DNA of 64,000 nucleotides from Variovorax saccharolyticus (lineage in GTDB: Bacteria > Pseudomonadota > Gammaproteobacteria > Burkholderiales > Burkholderiaceae_C): positions 434,001 through 498,000 of the forward strand of contig NZ_JASZYT010000002.1 in NCBI RefSeq assembly GCF_030316765.1, read 5' to 3'. This document shows positions 28,908 through 36,764 of the stretch, piece by piece. Both the position numbers and the translations under genes were made by a program. The notes below the pieces were generated by a model. It ran no database searches, was not told the origin of the DNA, and saw only the letters and a program-made list of their open reading frames with translations. Numbering within the stretch: position 1 is the first letter of the stretch; the number at the start of each line of letters is the position of its first letter.

Positions 28908-29906
28908 TCAGGGCCGCAGCACGACGCGGTCGGTGCTGCCGGACAGCACCAGCCTGTAGGCTTCCAGCGCCTGGTCGAGCGTGAAGGCGCGCGCCACCGG
29001 AAAGGGCTTCAGCGTGCCGCGCTCGAAGCCTTCGCGCATGGCATCGAGCTGCGCGGTCGCGGCGACGCAGTCCATCGCCAGCGAATCGATGCCGACATAG
29101 CTGTGCATGCCGCGGTAGAAGGCGAAGATGTCGAAGGGCACCGCACGGTCCTGGGTCGAGATCAGGATCTGCGTCGCGCCCTTGCCCATCGCCTTGTTGG
29201 CGGCCTCGAAGTAGGCGCTGCCCACCGTGTTGTAGGCGATGTCGACGCCGCGTCCGTTGGTCAGTTCGCGCACCCGCTCGCCGACGTCGCCGCGGGTGGC
29301 ATCGACCACTTCGACCGCCGCACAGGCGAAGCCCTCGAAGGGCCCCGCGCGCCGCTGGACCGCGATCACGCGCGCACCGCCCTGGGCCGCGAGCTGCACC
29401 GCCGCCTGGCCGACCTTGCCGTTGGCGCCGAGCACCAGCACGGTCTGTCCGGGCTGCGGCATGCCGCTGCGCCGGAAGCCCTCGTAGGCCGTGACGAAGG
29501 GCACGCCGACCGCGCCCGATTCGTCCATCGAGATGCTGCGCGGACGGTCGCGCAGCGCCGCTTCGGGCAGCACCAGGAAGCGCGCATGCGAACCGTCGCG
29601 CGTGATGCCGATGTCGCCGCCGGAGCCGTAGACCTCGCGTCCGATCCATTCGCTCGGGCCGTCGACCACCACGCCGGCGAAGTCGCGCCCGGGTGTGCGG
29701 GGCCATGCGGCCTGGGGCATCAGGCCGAGCGCAGCCTTGACGTCGCTCGGGTTGACCGCCGCGGCGCCGACGCGCACGACCGCGAAGCCGGGCTTGGCGA
29801 CCGGCTCGGGCTGCGCCGTCGCTTCGAGCTGCAGTCCGGCCAGGTCGGCCGCCTTGCGGGCCAGCCGCAGGGCGCGGGCGCTTTCGTTGACAGTGACGGC
29901 GTTCAT
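28908..29906 (-). CDS. Zinc-independent MDR (quinone-oxidoreductase-like) reductase
   Basis: 332-residue medium-chain dehydrogenase/reductase without the structural-zinc Cys cluster. GroES-like domain with VGAAAVNPSDVKAALG and PGRDFAGVVV; Rossmann part with LVLGANGKVGQAAVQLA (~166-182) and DIAYNTVGSAYF. Such enzymes use NADPH to reduce activated C=C or quinones. It overlaps the BKACE gene by four bases. Reduction of a ring-cleavage product (for example maleylacetate to 3-oxoadipate) is a testable role (inference). Confidence 0.8.
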   Translation of the reverse strand: MNAVTVNESARALRLARKAADLAGLQLEATAQPEPVAKPGFAVVRVGAAAVNPSDVKAALGLMPQAAWPRTPGRDFAGVVVDGPSEWIGREVYGSGGDIGITRDGSHARFLVLPEAALRDRPRSISMDESGAVGVPFVTAYEGFRRSGMPQPGQTVLVLGANGKVGQAAVQLAAQGGARVIAVQRRAGPFEGFACAAVEVVDATRGDVGERVRELTNGRGVDIAYNTVGSAYFEAANKAMGKGATQILISTQDRAVPFDIFAFYRGMHSYVGIDSLAMDCVAATAQLDAMREGFERGTLKPFPVARAFTLDQALEAYRLVLSGSTDRVVLRP

Positions 29907-30784
29907 GCGCGGCCTCCTTCCAGTCCCAGCATGGCGCGCGCCTCGCGCGCCGAAGCCACCTCGCCGCCCAGGCTGACGATGATGTCCCTGGCCTTCGCGA
30001 CCAGCTGCGCGTTGCTCTCGGCCAGCACGCCGCGGTCGAGGTAGATGTTGTCTTCCATGCCGACGCGCACGTGGCCGCCCATGAGCCAGGCCTGGGCGAC
30101 GATCGGGAACTCCATGCGGCCGATGCCGAAGGCGCTCCAGAAGGCGCCGCGCGGCAGCATGTTGCGGGCATAGAGCAGGGTCTCGGGCGTCGGCGCGAAG
30201 CCGTACTTCACGCCGAGGACGAAGGTCCACATGGCCGGGCCTTCGAGCGTGCCGTCGGCGATGAGATCGAGCGCCAGGTTGATGTCGCCGGAGTCGAAGA
30301 TCTCGAGCTCGGGCTTGACGCCCGCCTCGCGGATCACGCGGGCCATTCGGCGCACGTTCTTCGGCGTGTTCATGACGACGTCGGGTCCCGAGTTCATCGT
30401 GTTGAGGTCCAGCGAGCAGACGTCGGGCTTGATCAGCGCGATGTGCTCGACCCGCTTCTCGGGCGGCAGCAAGGTGCTGCCCGGCGCGGCGACCTTCGGA
30501 TCGTCCTCGCTCGGGATGAAGCGGCCGCCGGGGCCGGTGGTCAGGTTGATGACGAGTTCGCGGTTCTGGCTGCGGATGCGGTCGACCACGTCGCGGTACA
30601 GCTCGACCTCCATCGACGGCTTGCCGGTCTCGGGATCGCGCACGTGGATGTGGACCTGGCCGGCGCCGGCCTCGGCCGCGGCCAGGCATTCGTCGGCGAT
30701 CTGCGCCGGCGTGATCGGCAGGTGCGGCGTCTGTTCGGGCTTCACGAGGTTGCCCGTGACCGCGCAGGTGATCAGCGTTTTCAC
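29903..30784 (-). CDS. Beta-keto acid cleavage enzyme (BKACE, DUF849)
   Basis: 293 residues from a GTG at 30784 that overlaps the SDR stop. TCAVTGNLVKPEQTPHLPIT, GAGQVHIHVRDPETGKPS (zinc His pair), INLTTGPGG, and the C-terminal GHVRVGMEDNIYL are diagnostic of the BKACE family. These zinc enzymes condense a beta-keto acid with acetyl-CoA and cleave it to acetoacetate and the shortened acyl-CoA. Genomic partners define the substrate; here an intradiol dioxygenase and two reductases suggest a 3-oxoadipate-like acid, giving acetoacetate and succinyl-CoA (inference). Confidence 0.88.
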   Translation of the reverse strand: MKTLITCAVTGNLVKPEQTPHLPITPAQIADECLAAAEAGAGQVHIHVRDPETGKPSMEVELYRDVVDRIRSQNRELVINLTTGPGGRFIPSEDDPKVAAPGSTLLPPEKRVEHIALIKPDVCSLDLNTMNSGPDVVMNTPKNVRRMARVIREAGVKPELEIFDSGDINLALDLIADGTLEGPAMWTFVLGVKYGFAPTPETLLYARNMLPRGAFWSAFGIGRMEFPIVAQAWLMGGHVRVGMEDNIYLDRGVLAESNAQLVAKARDIIVSLGGEVASAREARAMLGLEGGRA

Positions 30785-31545
30785 AGGTGACGCCCTCCAT
30801 CGACCACGATGCGGGTGCCCGTGACGAAGCGCAGCGTGGTGGCCAGCGCTTCGATGGTGGCGGCCACGTCCTCCGGTCGGCCGATGCGGCCCAGCGGGGT
30901 GGTGGCGGCCATCTTGTCGGCGAACTCGGCGCCGCGGCCCGGCACGAAGCCCGATTCGACCGCGCCCGGCGACACCGAGACCACGCGCACGGCGGGCGCC
31001 AGGGCCTTGGCCAGTGCATCGCCGACGACGTCGAGCCCGGCCTTGGCCGCGACATAGGCCAGGTTGCTGCCGACGCCGGTGAAGCCGGCGATCGACGAGA
31101 CGTTGACCACCAGCCCGTCGCCGCTGGCCTTTAGCATCGGCGCGAAGGCGCGGATGGTGGCGAACACGCCGCGGAAGTTGGCGCGCAGCAGCTCGTCGAT
31201 GAGTTCGTCGGTCAGCGCGTCGAGGTCGGCGGCCGGCACCGGCCGCGTGTGGCCGGCGCTGTTGACCAGGATGTCGCAGCGGCCGTAGCCGGCCTGCACC
31301 TCGGCGGCGGCCCGCTGCAGGCTCGGGGTGTCGACGATGTCGGCGCGCAAGGCCGCATGGCGCTGGCCTTCGCCGCCGGGCAGGGCCGCGGCGCGGGCGT
31401 CGGCGTCCTCGCCCTTGCGGTGCAGCAGCACGCAGCTGGCGCCGAGCGCGGCGAGCCTGCGTGCGCTCGCATAGCCGATGGCGCCGAGGCCGCCGGTGAT
31501 GACGGCGACCTTGCCGTCGAGTCGGGGTGTGGGATCGAAGCTCAT
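30781..31545 (-). CDS. SDR oxidoreductase
   Basis: 254-residue classical SDR: ITGGLGAIGYASA cofactor loop, HRKGED acceptor region suggesting NADP, NSAGHTRP, NVSSIAGFTG with the catalytic Ser and YVAAK (Tyr, Lys). It lies between the intradiol dioxygenase and the BKACE gene in a tightly packed operon and overlaps the latter by four bases. Its substrate may be a hydroxy/keto intermediate that becomes the beta-keto acid for BKACE. Confidence 0.82.
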   Translation of the reverse strand: MSFDPTPRLDGKVAVITGGLGAIGYASARRLAALGASCVLLHRKGEDADARAAALPGGEGQRHAALRADIVDTPSLQRAAAEVQAGYGRCDILVNSAGHTRPVPAADLDALTDELIDELLRANFRGVFATIRAFAPMLKASGDGLVVNVSSIAGFTGVGSNLAYVAAKAGLDVVGDALAKALAPAVRVVSVSPGAVESGFVPGRGAEFADKMAATTPLGRIGRPEDVAATIEALATTLRFVTGTRIVVDGGRHL

Positions 31546-31581
31546 GAGGTTTCCAGGGTTGAAGGCATGGGATGCGGTGGT

Positions 31582-32448
31582 TCAGGGAATCGGTGCGCGC
31601 GGGAACTTCATCTCCCCGGGCTCCAGCACGAAGTCGTACTGCAGCGTGGCGTTCTGCCCGCCCTGCTGCGGCTCGAAGCGGCCGATGAGCCGGCGCGTGA
31701 CGCCGAAGACCGGATCGCTCTCGAGGTTCTCGTCGTCGTCCGCGAAGACCTGCGTGACGAGCACCTTGTGGCCCGGCTTGCTGACCATGAAGTGCAGGTG
31801 CGCGGGACGGTTGGGATGACGCAGCTGGGCGCGCAGCAGTTCGCCGCAGGGGCCGTCGGTCGGGACCGGATAGCCGGCCGGACGCACGCTGCGGAAATGG
31901 AAGCCGCCGTCGGCATCGGTCTGGAAGCGGCCGCGCAGGTTCATGTCTTCCTGCCCCGGGTCCTGGTTCTCGTAGAGCCCGACCGGCGAGGCCTGCCAGA
32001 CGTCGATGGTCGCGTCGGCGACCGGCCGGCCCGCGGCGTCGCGCACCGTGCCGGCGACCTCGAGCGGAACGCCCGGCGTTTCCGAGCGGGCGATGCTCTC
32101 GCCGCAATCGCAGACCGGCGCGTTGGCGCGCCAGAACGGGCCCAGCAGCGCGGCCGGCGATTCGCCCTGCGGGTCCTGGTTGTTGAGCAGGGCCACCAGC
32201 GTCGAGACGCCGAGCAGGTCGGCGGCCAGCACCACCTCGTTCTTCTTGTCGCCGCTGGCCTGGCCGATGGCGACCAGGAACTCGAGCGCGCGCTCGAATT
32301 CGTCCTCGGTCAGCTCGACTTCGCGCGCGAAGGCATGCAGGTGGCGGGTGAGGGCGGCCATCACGCTGCGCAGGCGCGGGTCGGGGGTGCGCTCCATGGC
32401 CTGGAGGGCGATCTGGAGCACCGATTCGGGAGTGGTGACGAAGTTCAT
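31582..32448 (-). CDS. Intradiol ring-cleavage dioxygenase (catechol/hydroxyquinol 1,2-dioxygenase type)
   Basis: 288 residues with the ~100-residue helical N-terminal linker domain of catechol/hydroxyquinol 1,2-dioxygenases, then the catalytic beta-sandwich. The non-haem Fe(III) ligands are visible: Tyr in GLYENQDPGQ, Tyr in RPAGYPVPTDGP and the His pair in RPAHLHFM. LLGPFWRANAPV and DMNLRGRF favour the hydroxyquinol group (recognition only). It opens a catecholic ring to a muconate or maleylacetate. First gene of the minus operon, directly behind the LacI-type operator. Confidence 0.88.
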   Translation of the reverse strand: MNFVTTPESVLQIALQAMERTPDPRLRSVMAALTRHLHAFAREVELTEDEFERALEFLVAIGQASGDKKNEVVLAADLLGVSTLVALLNNQDPQGESPAALLGPFWRANAPVCDCGESIARSETPGVPLEVAGTVRDAAGRPVADATIDVWQASPVGLYENQDPGQEDMNLRGRFQTDADGGFHFRSVRPAGYPVPTDGPCGELLRAQLRHPNRPAHLHFMVSKPGHKVLVTQVFADDDENLESDPVFGVTRRLIGRFEPQQGGQNATLQYDFVLEPGEMKFPRAPIP

Positions 32449-32465
32449 GGGGTGTTCGGCCTTTC

Positions 32466-32510
32466 TGCAAACGTTTGCATATTATTTCCCGATATCGGCG
32501 GAAAGTACAA
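32466..32510. promoter_or_regulatory. LacI-family operator with minus-strand promoter
   Basis: TGCAAACGTTTGCA at 32466-32479 is a perfect 14-bp palindrome of LacI/GalR type. Reading leftward, TTGTAC (complement of 32505-32510) and AATAAT (complement of 32481-32486), 18 bases apart, give a plausible promoter whose start region is covered by the operator, so the repressor would block the dioxygenase operon. A half-site CGTTTGCA at 32573-32580 touches the lacI-type gene start (autoregulation). CCGATATCGG at 32489-32498 is another palindrome. Confidence 0.65.
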
Positions 32511-32583
32511 TCCAAAAATCCACTACGTCATCGTGGAAAATGCCAGAAGCCGCTGAAACTGAAGTCATCAATCGTTTGCACCC

Positions 32584-33615
32584 ATGAAGCCCCAGCCTGC
32601 GTCCACCGTCACCATCCGCGATGTCGCGCAGGCTGCCGGCGTGCACGTGTCCACGGTCTCGCGCGCGCTCAATCCGGACAAGCGCGGCCTGATCAGCGCC
32701 GAGGTGCTCAAGGTGGTCGAGGAGGCGGCGCGCAAGCTCGGCTACCGGCCCAACCGCGCGGCCTCGGCGCTGCGCACCGGGCGCACCCACACCATCGGCG
32801 TGCTGGTGCCCGACATCACCAACCCGGTCTTTCCGCCGATCCTTCAGGGCATCGAGGCCAGCGCGGCGGCGCGCGGCTACTTCGTCTTCGTCACCAACGT
32901 GGTCGACCCCACGCTGGCGCGTCCGATCGTCGAGCGCATGCTGGCGCAGCGGGTCGACGGACTGGTGCTCGCGATCGCCACGCGCGACGATCCGCTGGTC
33001 GACTACATCGCCAAGGCCGGCATGCAGGCGGTGCTGGTGAACCGGGCCGACGAGAGCGGGCGCCTGCCCGCGGTGGTAAGCGACGACCGGCTGGCGATGA
33101 AGCTGGCGGTCGACCACCTGGTGTCGCTCGGCCATCGCCGCATCGGCCACCTGGCCGGCCCGCAGAACGTGCCGACCGGCGTCGGCCGCCGCCAGGGCGT
33201 CGAGCAGGCGCTGCGCGACCGCGGGCTCGAACTGGCCTGCGTCGAGGCGTGCGAGGGCTACAGCCGCGAGGCGGGCCGGGTCGCGATGCAGAAGCTGCTC
33301 GAGGGCCATGAGCGCCCCGAGGCCGTGGTCTGCTGCAACGATCTCGTGGCCCTCGGCGCCTACGATGTCCTGCGCGCGCACGGCATCCGCGTGCCGCAGG
33401 ACATCTCCATCACCGGCCACAACGACATGCCGCTGGTCGACATGGTCAACCCGCCGCTCACCACGATCCGGCTGCCGCACCGCGAGCTGGGCTGGCGCGC
33501 GGCCGAGATGCTGTTCGAAGGCATCGAGGGCCGCGTGCTGTCGAGCTTCACGGTGGTGCTGCGGCCCGAACTGGTGGTGCGCGAGTCGACGCGGGACCTG
33601 GCCGGCGAGCCCTGA
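32584..33615 (+). CDS. LacI-family transcriptional repressor
   Basis: 343 residues. N-terminal HTH and hinge: TIRDVAQAAGVHVSTVSRAL (10-29), then YRPNRAASALRTGRT; the periplasmic-binding-like effector domain starts at HTIGVLVPDITNPVF and ends with the TTIRLPHRELG and LVVRESTR segments. Divergent from the intradiol dioxygenase operon with the perfect palindrome between them. The inducer is likely an aromatic or ring-cleavage compound rather than a sugar (inference from context). Confidence 0.92.
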   Translation: MKPQPASTVTIRDVAQAAGVHVSTVSRALNPDKRGLISAEVLKVVEEAARKLGYRPNRAASALRTGRTHTIGVLVPDITNPVFPPILQGIEASAAARGYFVFVTNVVDPTLARPIVERMLAQRVDGLVLAIATRDDPLVDYIAKAGMQAVLVNRADESGRLPAVVSDDRLAMKLAVDHLVSLGHRRIGHLAGPQNVPTGVGRRQGVEQALRDRGLELACVEACEGYSREAGRVAMQKLLEGHERPEAVVCCNDLVALGAYDVLRAHGIRVPQDISITGHNDMPLVDMVNPPLTTIRLPHRELGWRAAEMLFEGIEGRVLSSFTVVLRPELVVRESTRDLAGEP

Positions 33616-33644
33616 GAGCGCCTGAACGAAGCCGGGGCGGCCGG

Positions 33645-33685
33645 ATGGGACAGGTTTCGACCTGTCTTCAAATGTCCCATTGACA
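33645..33685. promoter_or_regulatory. Nested inverted repeats upstream of HutC-type regulator
   Basis: ATGGGACA (33645-33652) and TGTCCCAT (33673-33680) form a perfect outer dyad that encloses GACAGGT (33649-33655) and ACCTGTC (33660-33666), a second perfect dyad. TTGACA at 33680-33685 is a consensus -35 touching the outer arm; the -10 is unclear. Probable operator for the following GntR regulator and its operon. Confidence 0.6.
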
Positions 33686-33715
33686 GAACAATCGAAGTGC
33701 CCAACCATCGCGGGC

Positions 33716-34507
33716 ATGTCGCAGATGCCCTTGCCGAAGTACCACCAGATCTATCTGGTGCTGCGCGAGCAACTCGAGGAAGGGCGCTTCGCCGAAGGCG
33801 TGCCGGGCGAGCTCGCGCTGATGGCGCAGTTCGGCGTGGCCCGCGTGACGATCCGGCGCGCGCTCGGGCAGCTGTCGTCCGAAGGCCTGATCTCGCGCAA
33901 CCCCGGCCGGCGCACGCGCCCGGTGGCGCCCAAGCCGGGCAGCGAAGCACGCGCGGCCGACGGCATGGCGCGCGCCAACCTGCGCGGCCTGCTCGAGAAC
34001 CTCGTGACGATGGGCCTGCACACCTCGGTCAAGGTGATCGACGTGGCGACGATCTCCGCCTCCACGCAGGTGGCCGACGCGCTGCAGCTGAAGCTCGGCG
34101 ACGCGGTGCAGAAGGCGGTGCGCGTGCGCTCGACGCGCGAAGGCCCCTTGTCGCACATCACGACCTACGTGCCAAACGACATCGCGCGCAAGTTCGGCCG
34201 CCGCGAACTCTCCAGGAAGCCGATCCTGGTGCTGCTCGAGGAGTCGGGCGTGAAAGTCGGCCGCGCGCACCAGACCATCTCGGCGCGCCTGGCAGACAAC
34301 GTGCTTGCGGAGCATCTGGAAGTCTCGGTGGGCTCGGCCCTGCTGGCCGTGCGCCGCCTCATCTACGACGAAGCCGAACGCCCGGTGCAGTGGCTGCACG
34401 GCTTCTACCGGCCCGATCGCTACACCTACGAGATGCAACTGTCGCGGGTCGGCAGCATCGACGCCAAGGTGTGGGTCAGCAAAGACGTGTCAGCCCAGTT
34501 CAACTGA
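33716..34507 (+). CDS. GntR-family (HutC/UTRA) transcriptional regulator
   Basis: 263 residues from the ATG at 33716; an in-frame TTG at 33680 would place the start inside the operator. The winged HTH is KYHQIYLVLREQLEEGRF, ELALMAQFGVARVTIRRAL; the UTRA ligand domain follows (ANLRGLLENLVTMGL to the C-terminus). HutC-type regulators bind small carboxylates or amides. First gene of the long plus-strand unit, 17 bases before the ABC substrate-binding gene, probably autoregulated through the nested repeats upstream. Confidence 0.88.
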   Translation: MSQMPLPKYHQIYLVLREQLEEGRFAEGVPGELALMAQFGVARVTIRRALGQLSSEGLISRNPGRRTRPVAPKPGSEARAADGMARANLRGLLENLVTMGLHTSVKVIDVATISASTQVADALQLKLGDAVQKAVRVRSTREGPLSHITTYVPNDIARKFGRRELSRKPILVLLEESGVKVGRAHQTISARLADNVLAEHLEVSVGSALLAVRRLIYDEAERPVQWLHGFYRPDRYTYEMQLSRVGSIDAKVWVSKDVSAQFN

Positions 34508-34524
34508 AGAAAAAGGAAAGCCCC

Positions 34525-35745
34525 ATGCCCAATCGCTTCGATCGTCCCGACCGCCGCCGCTTCATGTCGCAATCCGCCGCGGTGGCTTCCGCCATCGCGT
34601 TTCCGTTGGTGGCCGGCGCCCAGCCGAAGCCGATCAAGGTCGGCGTGCTGCATCCCGTGACCGGCGCGCTGGCCTACTCGGGCCAGCAGTGCCGGCTCGG
34701 TGCGCTGATGGCGATCGAGGACATCAACAAGGCCGGCGGCATCAAGTCGCTCGGCGGCGCCAAGCTCGAAGCGCTGCTCGGCGATGCGCAGTCGCAGCCG
34801 CAGGCCGGTGCGGCCGAGGTCGAGAAGATGAACGAGGCCGGCGTCTCGGCGATCGTCGGCGCCTTCGCCTCGGCGATCTGCCTGGCCACCACCCAGGCCG
34901 CGGCCAAGTACAACCTGCCGCACGTGGTCGATGTCGGCGTGGCCGACCAGATCGTCGAGCGCGGCCTCAAGAACACCTTCCGTTTCGGCCCCGGCTACAA
35001 GAAGTCGACCGAGGTCGCGATGGCCAACCTGCTGGTGCTCAACAAGGCCGCGGGCAATCCGGCCAAGACCGTGATGATCATCCACGAGGAGTCGCTGTTC
35101 GGCGCCGGCACCGCGGCGCTGCTGGCGCGCGAGCTGCCGGGCTACGGCTTCGAGGTCAAGGAGGTGGTGAAGCACGCCAACCCGACGCGCGACTTCAACA
35201 ACATCGTGCTGCGCATGAAGTCGCTCAACCCCGACATCGTGATCCCGGCCAACTACTACAACGAGTACGCGCTGCTGGTGCGCACCATGCAGCAGCAGAA
35301 GGTGCGGCCCAAGGCGATCTTCTCGGTGCTGGGCGGGGCGGCGTCGAGCTACAAGTTCGTGAAGGAGTTCCCCGAGGCGGCGAACGGCATCATCGACTGC
35401 AACCACTGGTTCAACCCGAAGGACAAGCGCTCGCAGGAACTGCGCCGCCGGGTCGAGGCGCAGGGCCAGTTCTTCAGCTACGAGGTCTTCATGACCTACA
35501 CCGCGATGGGGCTGCTGGCCGATGCGCTGGAGCGCGCCAGGTCGAGCGAGCGCGCCGCCATCATCGACGCGCTCGAGAAGAGCACGTTCGCCAACCACAT
35601 CATGCCGTACGGCCCGACGAAGTTCGTCAACGGCCAGAACGAAGGCGCGCAGCCGCTGATGACGCAGGTCGTGAAGAACGACATCAAGGTGATCATCCCG
35701 CGCGACTTCCGCGAGGTCGAGCCCATGTTCCCCTTGAACGCCTAG
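34525..35745 (+). CDS. Liv-type ABC transporter periplasmic substrate-binding protein
   Basis: 406 residues with a twin-arginine-like leader (DRRRFMSQSAAVASAIAFPL, cleavage near AGAQ). Type I periplasmic-binding fold: IKVGVLHPVTGALAYSG, GGIKSLGG, ILGDAQS-like region, EESLFGAG and NYYNEYALLVRTMQQ. It resembles binding proteins for aromatic or branched acids and amides rather than leucine itself (impression only). AAAGGAAAG precedes the ATG. Separated from livH by a repeat element that may lower permease expression. Confidence 0.88.
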   Translation: MPNRFDRPDRRRFMSQSAAVASAIAFPLVAGAQPKPIKVGVLHPVTGALAYSGQQCRLGALMAIEDINKAGGIKSLGGAKLEALLGDAQSQPQAGAAEVEKMNEAGVSAIVGAFASAICLATTQAAAKYNLPHVVDVGVADQIVERGLKNTFRFGPGYKKSTEVAMANLLVLNKAAGNPAKTVMIIHEESLFGAGTAALLARELPGYGFEVKEVVKHANPTRDFNNIVLRMKSLNPDIVIPANYYNEYALLVRTMQQQKVRPKAIFSVLGGAASSYKFVKEFPEAANGIIDCNHWFNPKDKRSQELRRRVEAQGQFFSYEVFMTYTAMGLLADALERARSSERAAIIDALEKSTFANHIMPYGPTKFVNGQNEGAQPLMTQVVKNDIKVIIPRDFREVEPMFPLNA

Positions 35746-35794
35746 AGATGGAGCTCGCCCCCAGGTTGCCCGGCACTTCGTGTCCGGGCGCCCA

Positions 35795-35880
35795 CCCCCT
35801 ACCGGGGGCAACACCGTCGGCCCGGCAAAGCCGGTTCCGAGGTGTTTCACCAACGGGCCTGGCTGCGCCGGCCGGCTTTT
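35795..35880. repeat. Structured intergenic repeat, copy C, inside an operon
   Basis: Contains CCCCCTACCGGGGG (35795-35808) and a 35-base core (35811-35845) matching the cores of the copies at 27379 and 51173. The outer stem reads ACACC/GGTGT here versus ATACC/GGTAT there: both partners of one base pair changed together, so pairing is kept. It lies between the binding-protein gene and livH, both plus strand. Confidence 0.7.
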
Positions 35881-35891
35881 AGACAAGGCAC

Positions 35892-36764
35892 ATGTTCGAC
35901 CCCAGCATCCTTTTCTCGTCGGTCCTGAACGGCCTGACGACCGGCGCGGTGTATGCCTTGATCGCGCTCGGCCTCACCTTGATCTACGGCGTGCTGCACA
36001 TCATCAACTTCGCGCACGGCGCCTCGCTGATGCTGGCCTTGTATGCGGTGTACTTCCTCAAGGAGCGCTGGGGCATCGATCCCTACCTGGCGCTGCCGCT
36101 GGTGATTCCGGCCATGTTCGCGCTCGGCTACGGCCTGCAGCGCATCGTGATCAACCGGGCCGGCCACGGCAAGGACGAGAACATCCTGCTGGTCACGCTC
36201 GGCATCGCGATCGTGATGGAGAACCTGGCGCTGCTGTTCTTCAAGTCGGACACGCGCAACATCGACACCGCCTACTCGCTCAGCACGGTCGCGATCGGGC
36301 CCGCGATGATCGCGGTGCCCAAGCTGGTGGCCTTCGCCGGCGCGCTGGTGGTGTCGGCGCTGCTGTTCTGGATCATGGGCCGCACCGACCTGGGCCGCGC
36401 GATCCGCGCAGTCGCCAAGGAGAAGGAAGGCGCCAAGCTGATGGGCATCGACGTCGACCATGTCTACGCGATGAGTTTCGGCATCGGCCTGGCCTGCCTC
36501 GGCGCGGCCGCCTGCTTCCTGCTGCCGGCCTACTACGTCAATCCGCAGGTCGGCGGCGGCTTCGTGCTGGTGGCCTTCACGATCGTGGTGCTGGGCGGCA
36601 TGGGCAGCTTCGTCGGCGCGCTGATCGGCGGCTTCCTGGTCGGCGTGGTGGAGTCGCTGGGCGGGCTCTACCTCGGCGAATCGCTGGGGCAGATCGGCAT
36701 CTTCGCGATCTTCATCGGAGTCGTGCTGTTTCGGCCTCAGGGCATGTTCGGAGCGAAGGCATGA
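35892..36764 (+). CDS. livH: Branched-chain-type ABC transporter permease (LivH)
   Basis: 290-residue inner-membrane permease with about eight spans; LNGLTTGAVYALIALGLTLIYGVLHIINFAHG is the diagnostic N-terminal region (longer than quoted here), and the EAA-like loop GRAIRAVAKEKEGAKLMGI contacts the ATPase. Forms the channel with LivM. The first gene after repeat copy C; its stop overlaps livM by four bases. Confidence 0.93.
   Translation: MFDPSILFSSVLNGLTTGAVYALIALGLTLIYGVLHIINFAHGASLMLALYAVYFLKERWGIDPYLALPLVIPAMFALGYGLQRIVINRAGHGKDENILLVTLGIAIVMENLALLFFKSDTRNIDTAYSLSTVAIGPAMIAVPKLVAFAGALVVSALLFWIMGRTDLGRAIRAVAKEKEGAKLMGIDVDHVYAMSFGIGLACLGAAACFLLPAYYVNPQVGGGFVLVAFTIVVLGGMGSFVGALIGGFLVGVVESLGGLYLGESLGQIGIFAIFIGVVLFRPQGMFGAKA

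Noticed and set aside
33680..33715. Upstream in-frame TTG as start of the HutC-type regulator
   Set aside because: It falls inside the outer operator arm and coincides with a consensus -35 TTGACA; the ATG at 33716 gives the normal family N-terminus.
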